Positions 7,935-16,786 of a stretch of DNA of 64,000 bases are shown piece after piece. The notes under the pieces are model-generated. The model did no database searches and had not been told where the DNA came from. It worked only from the letters and a program-made list of their open reading frames with translations. Numbering within the stretch: position 1 is the first letter of the stretch; every line of letters begins with the position of its first letter. Where the stretch lies: assembly GCA_036676475.1 (NCBI GenBank), contig JAKFCU010000077.1:124001-188000 (forward strand). Direction: 5' to 3'. The position numbers and the translations under genes were made by a program. Source of the stretch: LC029 sp036676475 (GTDB taxonomy: Bacteria; Bacillota; Bacilli; Aneurinibacillales; RAOX-1).

Positions 7935-9587
7935 TTATAGGGATTCAACTTCATCAGGAAACTCATGGATCTGTTTAAACAATTGCTCTACGGCTTTTTT
8001 CTGACTATGTTTCTCGTCTGTATTCCATTTCAACAGATCGGCCATCAATTGAAGAACACATTCTGCTTTTGTTTCCGCCTGACTTAAATGAAAATATGTC
8101 CAACCTGTCCTCAACTTGAGAAAATCTACAGCATTCATGGTCATCTCTTCCTCAATGGAATACTGTAATTGAGCAAGAAGCGATCGCTCGGATGTATGCT
8201 TGGGAATCCGATCATATCTTTCATAGATTTCGAGTATATTCGTGCCGTAAAGTTCAATCCATTCCCTAACGGTCAACTCATTAATTCCTCTATTTTGCCC
8301 TCGTTGAATCAACCCTTCTTTCCAATTTTTATTCATTCTCTCACCCCCGCTAATCACTATTTTGTCTGTTGAACAAGAAGCTAAACTTCTTCCCACGCTT
8401 GATTGGATTTGGTTCACTACGAGATCGACGATTTTTTCTGCCATTTTCCGAAAGCCCGTTAACTTTCCGCCGGCAATAGTAATGAGACCGGAGTTAGAGA
8501 TGAAAATTTCATCTTTACGTGATAACTCAGAAGGATTCTTTCCTTCTATATAAATGAGCGGTCGCAGGCCCGCCCAATGGGATTGGATGTCATGAGGGGA
8601 CAAATTGACCTCGGGAAACATCGCATTTACAGCATGGATCAAATAATCTCGATCTTGCTTCGTTGTTCTGGGTTGATCGACCAAGGAGTTGTAGGAGGTA
8701 TCGGTTGTTCCAATATAGGTGATTTTTCCCCGAGGGATAACAAAAACCATACGACCATCAGGGGTGTCAAAATAAATGGATTGTTGAATCGGCAGCTTGC
8801 TATGATCAACAACAAGGTGAACGCCTTTGGTAAGTTTCAGGCGTTTTCCTCGCAGGGAATCATCCAGTTTTCGAATACCGTCTACCCAAGGGCCAGCCGC
8901 ATTGACGATTTTCCTGGCATATAAATCTGTCACATGTCCAGTTAACCAATCTTTGACCCGTATACCAATAACCTGTTCTGCACGGTATAAAAACTGGGTT
9001 ACTTCCACATAGTTAACGGCTTTTGTTCCATACTGCACAGCAGTTTTCATGATATCAAGGGTAAGTCGGGCATCATCTGTTCGATATTCGTAATAGAGTC
9101 CTCCACCCTTCAACCCGTCTTTTTTTAATAAGGGTTCTCGTTTAATCACCTCACGTTGGTTTAACATCTTGCGATGTTCTTTACGTTTTACTCCTGCCAA
9201 CCAGTCATAGATATATAATCCCATAGAGGAAACCCAATAGCCATAGCTCCCCCCTTTATAGATCGGCAATAGCATGGGAACCGGAATCACTAAATGAGGG
9301 GCATTCGCATGTAAAATGGCCCGTTCCCTTCCTACTTCCTGTACCAGCTTCAGTTCACCTCGTTTTAAATAGCGTAGTCCGCCATGAATGAGCTTCGTTG
9401 AACGGCTACTGGTGCCCGATCCAAAGTCTGCTTTCTCTACTAAACCTACATGGAGTCCACGCAAACTTGCATCTAATGCGATTCCTGCACCTGTGATCCC
9501 TCCCCCAATAACCAAAATATCCCATTCTTGACTAGCCAGCTTATTTAAAATGTTTAGCCGGCCGTAAGCTGAAAAGCCATGGACCAT
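7935..9587 (-). CDS. glpD: Aerobic glycerol-3-phosphate dehydrogenase
   Basis: FAD enzyme oxidising glycerol 3-phosphate to dihydroxyacetone phosphate and passing electrons to the quinone pool at the membrane. The start is ATG at 9587, preceded by GGGAGGAGAGGAA; an upstream in-frame ATG at 9641 lacks such a site. Near the N-terminus lie the Rossmann VIGGGITGAG and the GlpD segment SSRSTKLIHGGLRYL; the C-terminal DAO_C helical domain follows. About 550 residues, normal for the family. No glpF or glpK lies next to it, and no GlpP antiterminator site was seen. Confidence 0.93.
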   Translation of the reverse strand: MVHGFSAYGRLNILNKLASQEWDILVIGGGITGAGIALDASLRGLHVGLVEKADFGSGTSSRSTKLIHGGLRYLKRGELKLVQEVGRERAILHANAPHLVIPVPMLLPIYKGGSYGYWVSSMGLYIYDWLAGVKRKEHRKMLNQREVIKREPLLKKDGLKGGGLYYEYRTDDARLTLDIMKTAVQYGTKAVNYVEVTQFLYRAEQVIGIRVKDWLTGHVTDLYARKIVNAAGPWVDGIRKLDDSLRGKRLKLTKGVHLVVDHSKLPIQQSIYFDTPDGRMVFVIPRGKITYIGTTDTSYNSLVDQPRTTKQDRDYLIHAVNAMFPEVNLSPHDIQSHWAGLRPLIYIEGKNPSELSRKDEIFISNSGLITIAGGKLTGFRKMAEKIVDLVVNQIQSSVGRSLASCSTDKIVISGGERMNKNWKEGLIQRGQNRGINELTVREWIELYGTNILEIYERYDRIPKHTSERSLLAQLQYSIEEEMTMNAVDFLKLRTGWTYFHLSQAETKAECVLQLMADLLKWNTDEKHSQKKAVEQLFKQIHEFPDEVESL

Positions 9588-9681
9588 TTCCTCTCCTCCC
9601 AAATTTTTTAAGATTCGTGAAGTATCAACTACTATTAACATATCTCTTCAAGGGGTTGTCCTAATACAAATTCAAAACAAA

Positions 9682-9735
9682 AAAACCCATATACATGTAC
9701 TGTCACCGATGACAGGCCTCTGCACTGGGTAGTAT
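9682..9735 (-). terminator. Terminator after the DUF47 gene
   Basis: On the minus strand ACCCA pairs with TGGGT around an inner CTGTCA-TCGG-TGACAG hairpin, followed by seven T. Confidence 0.7.
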
Positions 9736-9749
9736 CAACAGAAATCAGA

Positions 9750-10367
9750 CTAGGAATTTCTCATGACGATCAATTCTAGAACATCAGCCACATCCTCACA
9801 GCTGTCGGTTACTTCTTCCAAGATTTCGTACATCTCTTTATATCTCATGATAAAAAGTGGATCCGTACTCGTCTGGAACAAATGACGGATGCTTTCCCGA
9901 AGAAGAAGATCCGCCTCTGATTCCAGCTGATTGATGTGAATCGTATGCTCACGGATCGCAGGAAACTTTTTATCAACAAGTAATTCAATAGATTTCAATA
10001 TAGAATCCATATTCATCTCGATATTCTGTCCAAACTTGATCATCACCTCATCAATATCTTCCAGTCCGTACATGTAAAAATGGGACACACAGGTTTCAAT
10101 GCCATCTAGGATATCGTCGATTCGTAGAGCAAGATTCAATATATCCTCTCTTTCTAGCGGAGTAATAAACTGCGCATTTAAATCATGAATCAATTGATGG
10201 ATGATTTTATCCGCTTTTTTTTCCAGCCCTTTTATCGTATCAGCAAATTGTATCCGACTTTCAACGGTTTGCTGATGAAAGCTGCTGAAATAACGAGCTG
10301 CTTCGTGAACCGTCACCGTTAAGGTGTGAAGTTGTCCAAGTAAGTTGTTTTTTTTCTTTATTAACAT
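9750..10367 (-). CDS. DUF47/PhoU-like protein (YkaA type)
   Basis: About 205 residues, all helical, with the two repeated PhoU-like halves of DUF47 (a LEREDILNLALRIDDILDGIE segment, shortened here as LEREDI...DDILDGIE, is diagnostic). Such proteins usually partner Pit-type phosphate transporters or act in phosphate homeostasis; no pit gene is adjacent here. ATG at 10367 with AAAGGGG 9 nt upstream is preferred over the ATG at 10409. Confidence 0.85.
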   Translation of the reverse strand: MLIKKKNNLLGQLHTLTVTVHEAARYFSSFHQQTVESRIQFADTIKGLEKKADKIIHQLIHDLNAQFITPLEREDILNLALRIDDILDGIETCVSHFYMYGLEDIDEVMIKFGQNIEMNMDSILKSIELLVDKKFPAIREHTIHINQLESEADLLLRESIRHLFQTSTDPLFIMRYKEMYEILEEVTDSCEDVADVLELIVMRNS

Positions 10368-10464
10368 GTGATTAAACCCCTTTCGATCTCTACTCTCTTG
10401 AACAAACATATCCTATTTCTATCTCACATGCAATCAAGGCTTTGATTAAAGTACACACTCTTTC

Positions 10465-12216
10465 TTATTTTTTGATTAGCTTAAGCCCATTTGTTATTAG
10501 ACGGCAAATATCCGGATTCTCTTGTTTCAAGTTTTCCAATTGAAGAAGTAGCTGTTCTGATAGCGATTTCCATTTGTCCATTCTGCCTGATAACCATTCT
10601 AGAATCTCCAATCGCAAGAGCCAATCGTTTGGAAAATCGGAATTTAATTGATCTATCACTTTTTGGAGCATGTTATCCTGGTCTTTCCCTGTACCATTGT
10701 TTTCTCGAATGGAGCGAACCTCAGCATATAGTTTTTCCAATCGACTCCATACTTTCGGAGTGGTAATTGAAGGCTGTGGTTGTACAGACTCAGATATGGA
10801 TTCAAAAAAGAAGCTTTCTGGATCCGCTACTCCTGCAGCAACAGAAATGATTGACTCTCCTACCACCATGTTATAAGATCCGGAATCAACACCTAAAAGG
10901 ACTTCGCCTTGATAACTTACTTCAGCCTGGTAGAAGGAAATGAGGATGATTTTCTCATTCTTGCGAAAGATACTCTTGACGATTCCATGAACGAGCAAAC
11001 CACTATCGAACTTAAGATGACAGGTTTGATTTGGCACGATATTCCACGCTTTTAAGTCATCCTCTGTAAAATGTTCTATAGAATCGATCATTCCTTTCAG
11101 AGGTCCAATGGGAGCTAAGATTCCATGAGGATATGCTTCCTTGTTATGACCATAAAGCTGTTTGCATTCGAATGAAAGGGCAGTAAATCCTGCCGTTTGA
11201 AAACAAATGGCTTTTCCTTGATCGTCACATAGGATTCGTGCTACCTTTCCTGATACCTGCAAGCCCGAACTATAAGTTACATAGGCCATGTTCGTTGATT
11301 TCATCGCTTTGAAAAGGCTTTCAGTTCCACCGACACAAAAAGCCATTTTCTTAGAAAATTCTTGGACTGCGGCAATCAACTGATCAAAGCTTTGGCAAAC
11401 AAACAACTGAGGTTGCATTTTTGTAATATCGAAACCGGTTTGAATAACCGTCTCCAGATCAAAAGGTATTTTCTGCACTTGATTAGTTAAGCTATAGGCA
11501 CTCTCCCCTACCGAAGAAAGGAGTCCTGCTCCATAAATACAGGGTTGATCTAACTCTCCAATTAATCCGTACTCAACAGTCCACCAATATAGGCGCGAGA
11601 TCTGTTCAGCTTCCGATACCCCTGTCACCGCACTCTTCTTTTCATCCAAATGATCTTTGGCTTTTTGGATATCCTGCTCTGAAGCAGTACCGCTTTCTAA
11701 TAAGGCTGATAAGGTCCTTATCGCTTCAAACACCTCATGTTCTTCTTTTGTAGCAATGGCCTTACGGCCAATTTCGCCAAAAATTTTCACATAGTTGGCA
11801 TACTGGGGATTGCATAAAATGGGGGCGTGGCCAGCTGCTTCATGTATGATATCCGGGGCAGGTGTATATTCAATATGCTCTAATTGGCGGATATCGGCGG
11901 CAATCGGAAGAATACCATGGGCTTGAAAGTCAAAAAACACAACACCAGGAATGAATCCGTCAATGGTAACGGCTCCCCAACCGAAAGGTTGCAAACAGGT
12001 ATTCATTTCTTCAATCATAGGAATTGATTCCATCTTGATACCAGAATCCCGCAAACCATCTATATAAGATGAGTGAGCTGAATCCTTTAGAAAGTTGTGA
12101 TTCTGTCTCATTACATAACGCCAAACAGCCTGATTTATGGGTGTATATTTGTCATAATTTTGATTCACGACATAACGCTTCAAATGAGCAGGTATATTCG
12201 GAATCGGACTTGTCAA
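10465..12216 (-). CDS. phhA: Phenylalanine 4-hydroxylase with long C-terminal extension
   Basis: The N-terminal half is a pterin-dependent aromatic amino acid hydroxylase making tyrosine from phenylalanine. The iron site is clear: HEAAGH near residue 125 (two histidines) and a glutamate in WWTVEYGLIG. The start is TTG at 12216 with GGGGAGGAG upstream; the ATG at 12270 is less likely. The protein is about 583 residues, twice a proteobacterial PhhA, with an uncharacterised C-terminal half of beta-rich repeats and helices seen in other Bacillales homologues. Directly upstream lies a truncated pterin-4a-carbinolamine dehydratase. HppD, the next step after tyrosine transamination, is encoded at 20.9-22 kb. 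Confidence 0.9.
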   Translation of the reverse strand: MTSPIPNIPAHLKRYVVNQNYDKYTPINQAVWRYVMRQNHNFLKDSAHSSYIDGLRDSGIKMESIPMIEEMNTCLQPFGWGAVTIDGFIPGVVFFDFQAHGILPIAADIRQLEHIEYTPAPDIIHEAAGHAPILCNPQYANYVKIFGEIGRKAIATKEEHEVFEAIRTLSALLESGTASEQDIQKAKDHLDEKKSAVTGVSEAEQISRLYWWTVEYGLIGELDQPCIYGAGLLSSVGESAYSLTNQVQKIPFDLETVIQTGFDITKMQPQLFVCQSFDQLIAAVQEFSKKMAFCVGGTESLFKAMKSTNMAYVTYSSGLQVSGKVARILCDDQGKAICFQTAGFTALSFECKQLYGHNKEAYPHGILAPIGPLKGMIDSIEHFTEDDLKAWNIVPNQTCHLKFDSGLLVHGIVKSIFRKNEKIILISFYQAEVSYQGEVLLGVDSGSYNMVVGESIISVAAGVADPESFFFESISESVQPQPSITTPKVWSRLEKLYAEVRSIRENNGTGKDQDNMLQKVIDQLNSDFPNDWLLRLEILEWLSGRMDKWKSLSEQLLLQLENLKQENPDICRLITNGLKLIKK

Positions 12217-12232
12217 GATAAAGTCTCCTCCC

Positions 12233-12454
12233 CTATTTCGCTCCCGTGGTATTGTTATATATTTGATCATATTGGCTGGCTAAATCCAGATCCAAATCGG
12301 TAATTCCTTTGGCTTGCCACGAGGATAGCTTTAAAGTGACTACTTTATAATCTATGGAAAAGAACGGATGGTGGTTCACCGCTTCGGACAAATCCGCGAT
12401 TTGCTTGACAAATCTAAATAAGCAGACCTTTTGTTTGATAACAAAGGTCTGCTT
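12233..12454 (-). pseudogene. phhB: 5'-truncated pterin-4a-carbinolamine dehydratase
   Basis: The frame encodes the C-terminal two thirds of PCD. The signature E-x3-HHP-x5-Y-x9-W is perfect (EAVNHHPFFSIDY...W). The protein would recycle the 4a-hydroxypterin made by phenylalanine hydroxylase, whose gene starts 17 nt downstream. The first roughly 40 residues are absent: the frame opens only after TAA at 12457-12455, and no ATG, GTG or TTG precedes the conserved core. The terminator of the upstream yebC-like gene occupies exactly the missing 5' end. I infer a deletion that fused the dehydratase remnant to this terminator. Confidence 0.75.
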
Positions 12455-12456
12455 TT
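12421..12456 (-). terminator. Terminator of the YebC-like gene
   Basis: AGCAGACCTTTGTT pairs with AACAAAAGGTCTGCT (one bulged A) around a short ATCA loop, with a short T-rich tail, 8 nt after the stop codon. Confidence 0.7.
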
Positions 12457-12461
12457 ATGTA

Positions 12462-13181
12462 TTACTCACCAAAATCTACATTATGGTAGACTTGTTGAAC
12501 ATCATCTAGATCCTCTAATGCATCAATCAGTTTTTCGAATTGCGCTTGTGCGTCTTCCGGAAGTGTAAGGTCATTTTGTGCTAGCATCGTTAATTCAGCA
12601 ACCGTAAATTCAGTGATGCCGACATTTTTGAATGCTTCTTGTACAGCATGGAATTGGTCAGGTTCGGCATAAACAATAACCGATTCTTCTTCTTCTAAAA
12701 TGTCACGAACGTCTACTTCTGCTTCCATTAATATTTCAAGCACTTCATCTGCTGTTTTACCTTCTATACCAATAACAGCCGTTGCATCAAACATATAGGC
12801 AACTGATCCACTTACTCCCAAATTACCACCGTTTTTATTAAATGCGGCACGCACCTCTGCCGCTGTACGGTTCACGTTATTTGTCAATGCATCTACGATC
12901 ACCATGGATCCATTCGGTCCGAAGCCTTCATAACGAAGTTCGTCATAGCTTTCTTCTGAACCACCTTTTGCTTTTTCAATTGCACGGTCAACAATCGCTT
13001 TTGGAACCATGTACGTTTTTGCACGCTCGAGTACGACCTTTAAAGCTCGATTTGACTCTGGATCTGGTTCACCTTGCTTTGCTGCTACATAAATTTCTTT
13101 TCCAAACTTTGCATATATACGACTCGTATTTTTATCTTTTGACGCTTTTTTTTCTTTAATATTGTTCCACTTACGACCCAT
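12462..13181 (-). CDS. YebC/PmpR family protein, YeeN subtype
   Basis: 239 residues, full length for the family. The N-terminus MGRKWNNIKEKKASKDKNTS is the YeeN-type variant of the YebC start. YebC family members are DNA-binding regulators or, by recent work, ribosome-associated factors easing translation of proline stretches; I cannot choose. It is a single gene with its own terminator, and ATG is preceded by GAGAGTGGAAC. Confidence 0.92.
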   Translation of the reverse strand: MGRKWNNIKEKKASKDKNTSRIYAKFGKEIYVAAKQGEPDPESNRALKVVLERAKTYMVPKAIVDRAIEKAKGGSEESYDELRYEGFGPNGSMVIVDALTNNVNRTAAEVRAAFNKNGGNLGVSGSVAYMFDATAVIGIEGKTADEVLEILMEAEVDVRDILEEEESVIVYAEPDQFHAVQEAFKNVGITEFTVAELTMLAQNDLTLPEDAQAQFEKLIDALEDLDDVQQVYHNVDFGE

Positions 13182-13467
13182 AATGTTCCACTCTCTTTCA
13201 TCTAAACAAAATTATTAATTTGAAATAAGCTGCTTCTTTAACACTTCTTCAAAAAAATTAGAAGGTGTACGTTACAGTTTCATATCGCTGACAAACCATA
13301 CTAATTGAAGAAGTTGCATTCATTCACTATACTATATTATACATCAATTGCATAATTTTTTACGAGTTTTAATCCAAAAAAGACGGGCAGTTCTCATGTT
13401 TTTAAATATGAAGTAGTTGCTCTGTTTCAATTGTATACTCCCAATGGCGAAAAAGTATATTTACTTT
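13182..13467. other. Intergenic region upstream of the YebC-like gene
   Basis: AT-rich; a TATAATATAGTATA block on the minus strand near 13330 could be the yebC promoter. Nothing else is recognisable. Confidence 0.35.
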
Positions 13468-14985
13468 CTATATTTTGAAAACAAGCACCGTAATATCATC
13501 TCGTTGAAGCTTCTCCCCCATGTACTGTTGTAATTCTGTTAGGAAAAAATTTTTTTGTTCGTACAAAGGAAAGGAATGGGCCTTTTCAATCGTTTCAACC
13601 CAGGACTTTTTGCCAAAAGAATACCCTTTTTCTCCTCCATTCTGATCAATGTATCCATCGGTTGTCATATAGAATGTCATACTCTCTTCACTCGTAATGA
13701 TTTGATCGGTAAATAAATGATCTACGGGAGTTCTGCGATAGCCAATGCTTTTCCGATCTCCATTTAATATGATCAATTCTTTATCTGTTTTGATATATAA
13801 AGAAATCTTTGAACCAGCAAATGTGATCGTATTGTCTTCAATATAACAAAGACCTATATCTAATCCATCATCAGTCAGTCCTGTTTTGTTTTCCTGATTT
13901 AGATTTTTCTTAATGATTTGGTTCAATTCTTTTAATAGAATTGCAGGACTGTAGCTTTTTCTTTGCTCAACAAGATATTCCAATGTAGAAATAGATAATG
14001 TTGTCATTAACGCACCAGGCACTCCATGTCCAGTACAGTCTCCTAACGCAATATAAAACCCATTTTCAGTCTTTTTGCACCAGTAAAAATCTCCTCCAAC
14101 CGTATCTCTTGGTTTCCACACGAGGAAGTGCTCACGACAAGTCTGTGAGAGCTGCTTATCATCCGGGAGTAGCGACTCTTGAATTCTTTTGGCATAATCG
14201 ATACTATCATGAATTCGGTCATTCTTTTGCTTTATTTGATCTGCACTTTTTTGAATCCGGTCTATAAGCTCTGACAAGTTCCGCTTCATAACGTTAAACG
14301 ATTGGGTCAGTTGTCCCACTTCATCACGACTAGTAAACGCTATTTCATCAATGGATAAATTACCTGAGGCAATTTTCTCAGCATAGCCACTTAACATTTT
14401 AATCGGTTTAACGATCCTTCTCGTAATAATCATACTAAAAACACTTGAAACCAATAGTAAAATCAACCCACTCATAATCGAAATCATGACAATTTGCTTA
14501 TTATTTTCTTTCGACATTAACATATATTGGTCGTTTAAGGATAAGTTCAACAGATAAACATCATTCATGACACCAAGGATTTTTGATGATAGCTGCATGG
14601 CTTCTGTTGTTTTTTTCTCTTCCATCACCACTTTCATGTCTATACCAATCTGATTAATTTTATGTCGAAGATAACTTATTCGTCGTTTTTCTTCATCATT
14701 CAACAATGGAATGTCATCTAAAATCTTCATTTGCTCTAACAAATCTGAATGTTTTCTTGTTGAGGTTAATAGATTACCTTCCGTTGGATTTTTACCAAAA
14801 CTCTCAAGAGACTGCTGATAACTCAACAGGGCGCTATTTAACCGTTCCACCTTAAGCAGGATTCCTGAAAATTCATTTGAGGTCGTTTGCATGCCAATCA
14901 TACTTACAATAATATAAGTCATAATAAGTAAGGCAATAAAAATAGAAATAAAAGCATGGAGAAAAAGTTTAGTTTGTAGTTTCAT
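13468..14985 (-). CDS. Membrane HAMP-PP2C (SpoIIE-type) sensor phosphatase
   Basis: 505 residues: TM helix near 8-30, an extracellular helical sensor region to about 165, a second TM near 166-188, HAMP (about 190-245), a short coiled coil, then a SpoIIE/RsbU-type PP2C domain (about 270-505). Metal-binding motifs are present: GGDFYW, GDCTGHGVPGA, TDGYID and the final RDDITVLVF. Such phosphatases dephosphorylate anti-sigma-factor antagonists in partner-switching cascades. The gene directly follows a BMP-type lipoprotein gene (45 nt), suggesting that the lipoprotein presents a ligand to the extracellular part. No anti-sigma factor or antagonist is nearby. Confidence 0.88.
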   Translation of the reverse strand: MKLQTKLFLHAFISIFIALLIMTYIIVSMIGMQTTSNEFSGILLKVERLNSALLSYQQSLESFGKNPTEGNLLTSTRKHSDLLEQMKILDDIPLLNDEEKRRISYLRHKINQIGIDMKVVMEEKKTTEAMQLSSKILGVMNDVYLLNLSLNDQYMLMSKENNKQIVMISIMSGLILLLVSSVFSMIITRRIVKPIKMLSGYAEKIASGNLSIDEIAFTSRDEVGQLTQSFNVMKRNLSELIDRIQKSADQIKQKNDRIHDSIDYAKRIQESLLPDDKQLSQTCREHFLVWKPRDTVGGDFYWCKKTENGFYIALGDCTGHGVPGALMTTLSISTLEYLVEQRKSYSPAILLKELNQIIKKNLNQENKTGLTDDGLDIGLCYIEDNTITFAGSKISLYIKTDKELIILNGDRKSIGYRRTPVDHLFTDQIITSEESMTFYMTTDGYIDQNGGEKGYSFGKKSWVETIEKAHSFPLYEQKNFFLTELQQYMGEKLQRDDITVLVFKI

Positions 14986-15030
14986 AGTAAGGTCCTCTAT
15001 TCATAGGATTATTCGATGATACCAATCTGC

Positions 15031-16020
15031 TTATGGCTTGATAGAAATCGATCCTTCCACAAATTGTTTTGTAAGGGATTCTACAAGTTGAGTTTCTTCT
15101 GAACTAAGTGAAGTAATTCGGATAGGGGCCATGCCCACCCCATTCTCCTTTATTCCTAACTCAATATGCCTTTCCGATAAGGAACCATTTTCCACAAACT
15201 GTTTCACGGCAGAGTAGACGGCGACATCAATATTTTTTAACATAGAGGTAATGACCGCTTTTTCGGCAACATAAAATTGATCACTATCCACTCCAATCGC
15301 ATATTTCCCTTGATCAACAGCTTCTTCAAGTGATCCTAAGCCAGTAAAGCCTGCTGCTGGAAAAATAATATCCACATCGTTACTTACAATCATTTTCCTA
15401 GCAATCTCTCTCCCTATTTCTGGTTTACCAAAATCGTCAGCATATTCCACGATAATGTTTGCTTGCGGATTCGCCACTTTAACTCCAGAAACAAATCCAT
15501 CTCTGAATCTATGAATAACGGGTATATCCATTCCCCCAATAAAGCCAACAGAGTTCGTTTTTGTCTTTAGACCCGCGATTAAACCTACTAAAAAACTACC
15601 TTCATCCTCTTTAAATGTAACAGAAGTGACATTAGGTAAATCGATCTTTTGATCAATAAAAAGAAACTGCTGATTAGGGTGCTTTTGTGCTACATCAGTA
15701 GCCTCTTTGATCATATTATAGCCAAGCCCAATGATCAGATCGCACTTTTCTTCCTCAATCAGCTCCATAAATCCTCGTTGATACGAATGAGAACTACGTA
15801 AATCACGATAATCAAAAATGATATTCAACTCTTCTCTGGCTTTTATTAAACCTAAAAAAGCGGTATCATTAAATGATTGGTCACCTAAACCATAGTCTGC
15901 AAGCAAAATTCCTATTTTGATCCGTTTATTCGTATTTTCCGATATCTGCAGTTGCCCGCACCCACTTAACACAACGAACACGAATAAAAGAACAATCCTG
16001 ATCAGGTACAATAATCTCAT
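15031..16020 (-). CDS. BMP/PnrA-family substrate-binding lipoprotein
   Basis: 329 residues with a lipoprotein signal peptide ending at the lipobox LSGC (about residue 21). The rest is a Bmp-type periplasmic-binding fold: KIGILL, GLGDQSFND, GFIGGMDIPVIHRFRDGF, DIIFPAAG. BMP proteins usually bind purine nucleosides for an ABC importer, but no permease or ATPase genes are present. Instead the next gene is a HAMP-PP2C phosphatase 45 nt downstream, so I infer a sensory rather than transport role. Confidence 0.87.
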   Translation of the reverse strand: MRLLYLIRIVLLFVFVVLSGCGQLQISENTNKRIKIGILLADYGLGDQSFNDTAFLGLIKAREELNIIFDYRDLRSSHSYQRGFMELIEEEKCDLIIGLGYNMIKEATDVAQKHPNQQFLFIDQKIDLPNVTSVTFKEDEGSFLVGLIAGLKTKTNSVGFIGGMDIPVIHRFRDGFVSGVKVANPQANIIVEYADDFGKPEIGREIARKMIVSNDVDIIFPAAGFTGLGSLEEAVDQGKYAIGVDSDQFYVAEKAVITSMLKNIDVAVYSAVKQFVENGSLSERHIELGIKENGVGMAPIRITSLSSEETQLVESLTKQFVEGSISIKP

Positions 16021-16107
16021 GTAGAGTCTCCTTTTGTTACCACCTATTCCTTTATTTTAGTCTAGCATAATAAAGAAAAAGAGCCCATACCATCAATTTA
16101 TTTGTTA

Positions 16108-16136
16108 TTGATTAGTTTCTTTCTATGTGTTAAGAT
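16108..16136 (+). promoter_or_regulatory. Promoter of the cold-shock gene
   Basis: TTGATT and TAAGAT are spaced by 17 nt. The resulting mRNA would have a 5' leader of about 160 nt, typical of cold-shock genes. An AAAAAGAGT...ACTCTTTTT hairpin at 16191-16229 lies inside the leader. Confidence 0.5.
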
Positions 16137-16300
16137 ATGGTTTATATGGTTTTAACAAATACATTTATGCTAAGTATAATTCACATTTTAAAAAGAGTTA
16201 TCACTTTGGATAATGATCACTCTTTTTAGTATGTGAATTTTTTTATTTTAAAATAATGAAATTTATCACACTAAATAATTATTATTTGGAGGTTTTTCAA

Positions 16301-16501
16301 ATGGAAAAAGGTACAGTAAAATGGTTTAACGCAGAAAAAGGATTTGGTTTCATCGAAACACAAAGCGGTAACGATGTATTCGTACATTTCAGCGCTATTA
16401 CTGGAGATGGATTCAAATCTTTAGAAGAAGGACAACGCGTTGAATTTGAAGTTGTTCAAGGGAACCGTGGACCACAAGCATCCAATGTAGTAAAACTATA
16501 G
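16301..16501 (+). CDS. Cold-shock protein (CspA/CspB family)
   Basis: 66 residues, the usual size, with both RNA-binding motifs KGFGFIE and DVFVHFSAI. It is an RNA chaperone and single-stranded nucleic acid binder. ATG at 16301 follows TTTGGAGG at good spacing; the upstream ATG at 16256 is not used. The long structured leader is the only visible regulatory feature. Confidence 0.95.
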   Translation: MEKGTVKWFNAEKGFGFIETQSGNDVFVHFSAITGDGFKSLEEGQRVEFEVVQGNRGPQASNVVKL

Positions 16502-16541
16502 ATCAAACTTTCTCACCTCCCTATGTGAAAAAGTTTGATCA
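16502..16541 (+). terminator. Terminator of the csp gene
   Basis: GATCAAACTTT...TCAC pairs with GTGA...AAAGTTTGATC directly after the stop codon; a second small AGGGA/TCCCT hairpin with CTTTT follows at 16554-16570. Confidence 0.65.
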
Positions 16542-16570
16542 ACGATGGATCATAGGGATTTCCCTCTTTT

Positions 16571-16786
16571 ATTACAAGCCTCTTTTTACTTTCAAGATTC
16601 TTTTACTTTTCTTTTATTTCCCTACAATCATAAAATTCAATTCTCACTGGCGCGGTCTTCGGAGCCGTAAGGATGAAAGAGAGGCAGGGCTTTTATTGTT
16701 TTGATATTTTTTTATGAAGTATATGAGATCAGTAGCTTTCTAGAGAAAAAATCAATATAAATATCTAACCAATTATGGGGGTAATT
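16571..16786 (+). other. Leader/intergenic region ahead of the CarD-like gene with a GC-rich block
   Basis: Within AT-rich DNA, 16646-16690 is clearly GC-rich and can fold a CGGTC-TTCG-GA.CCG hairpin. It matches no riboswitch class I know. A possible promoter (TTGATA...TATGAG) follows it, so it may instead be upstream of the transcript. Confidence 0.35.

Noticed and set aside
8577..8924. 115-codon ORF opposite glpD
   Set aside because: Shadow frame of glpD, no family resemblance.
12842..13159. 105-codon ORF opposite yebC
   Set aside because: Composition of a shadow frame of the intact YebC-like gene.
16646..16690. Known riboswitch (fluoride, Mn, cobalamin, ZTP, c-di-AMP)
   Set aside because: None of the class-specific motifs I remember are present.
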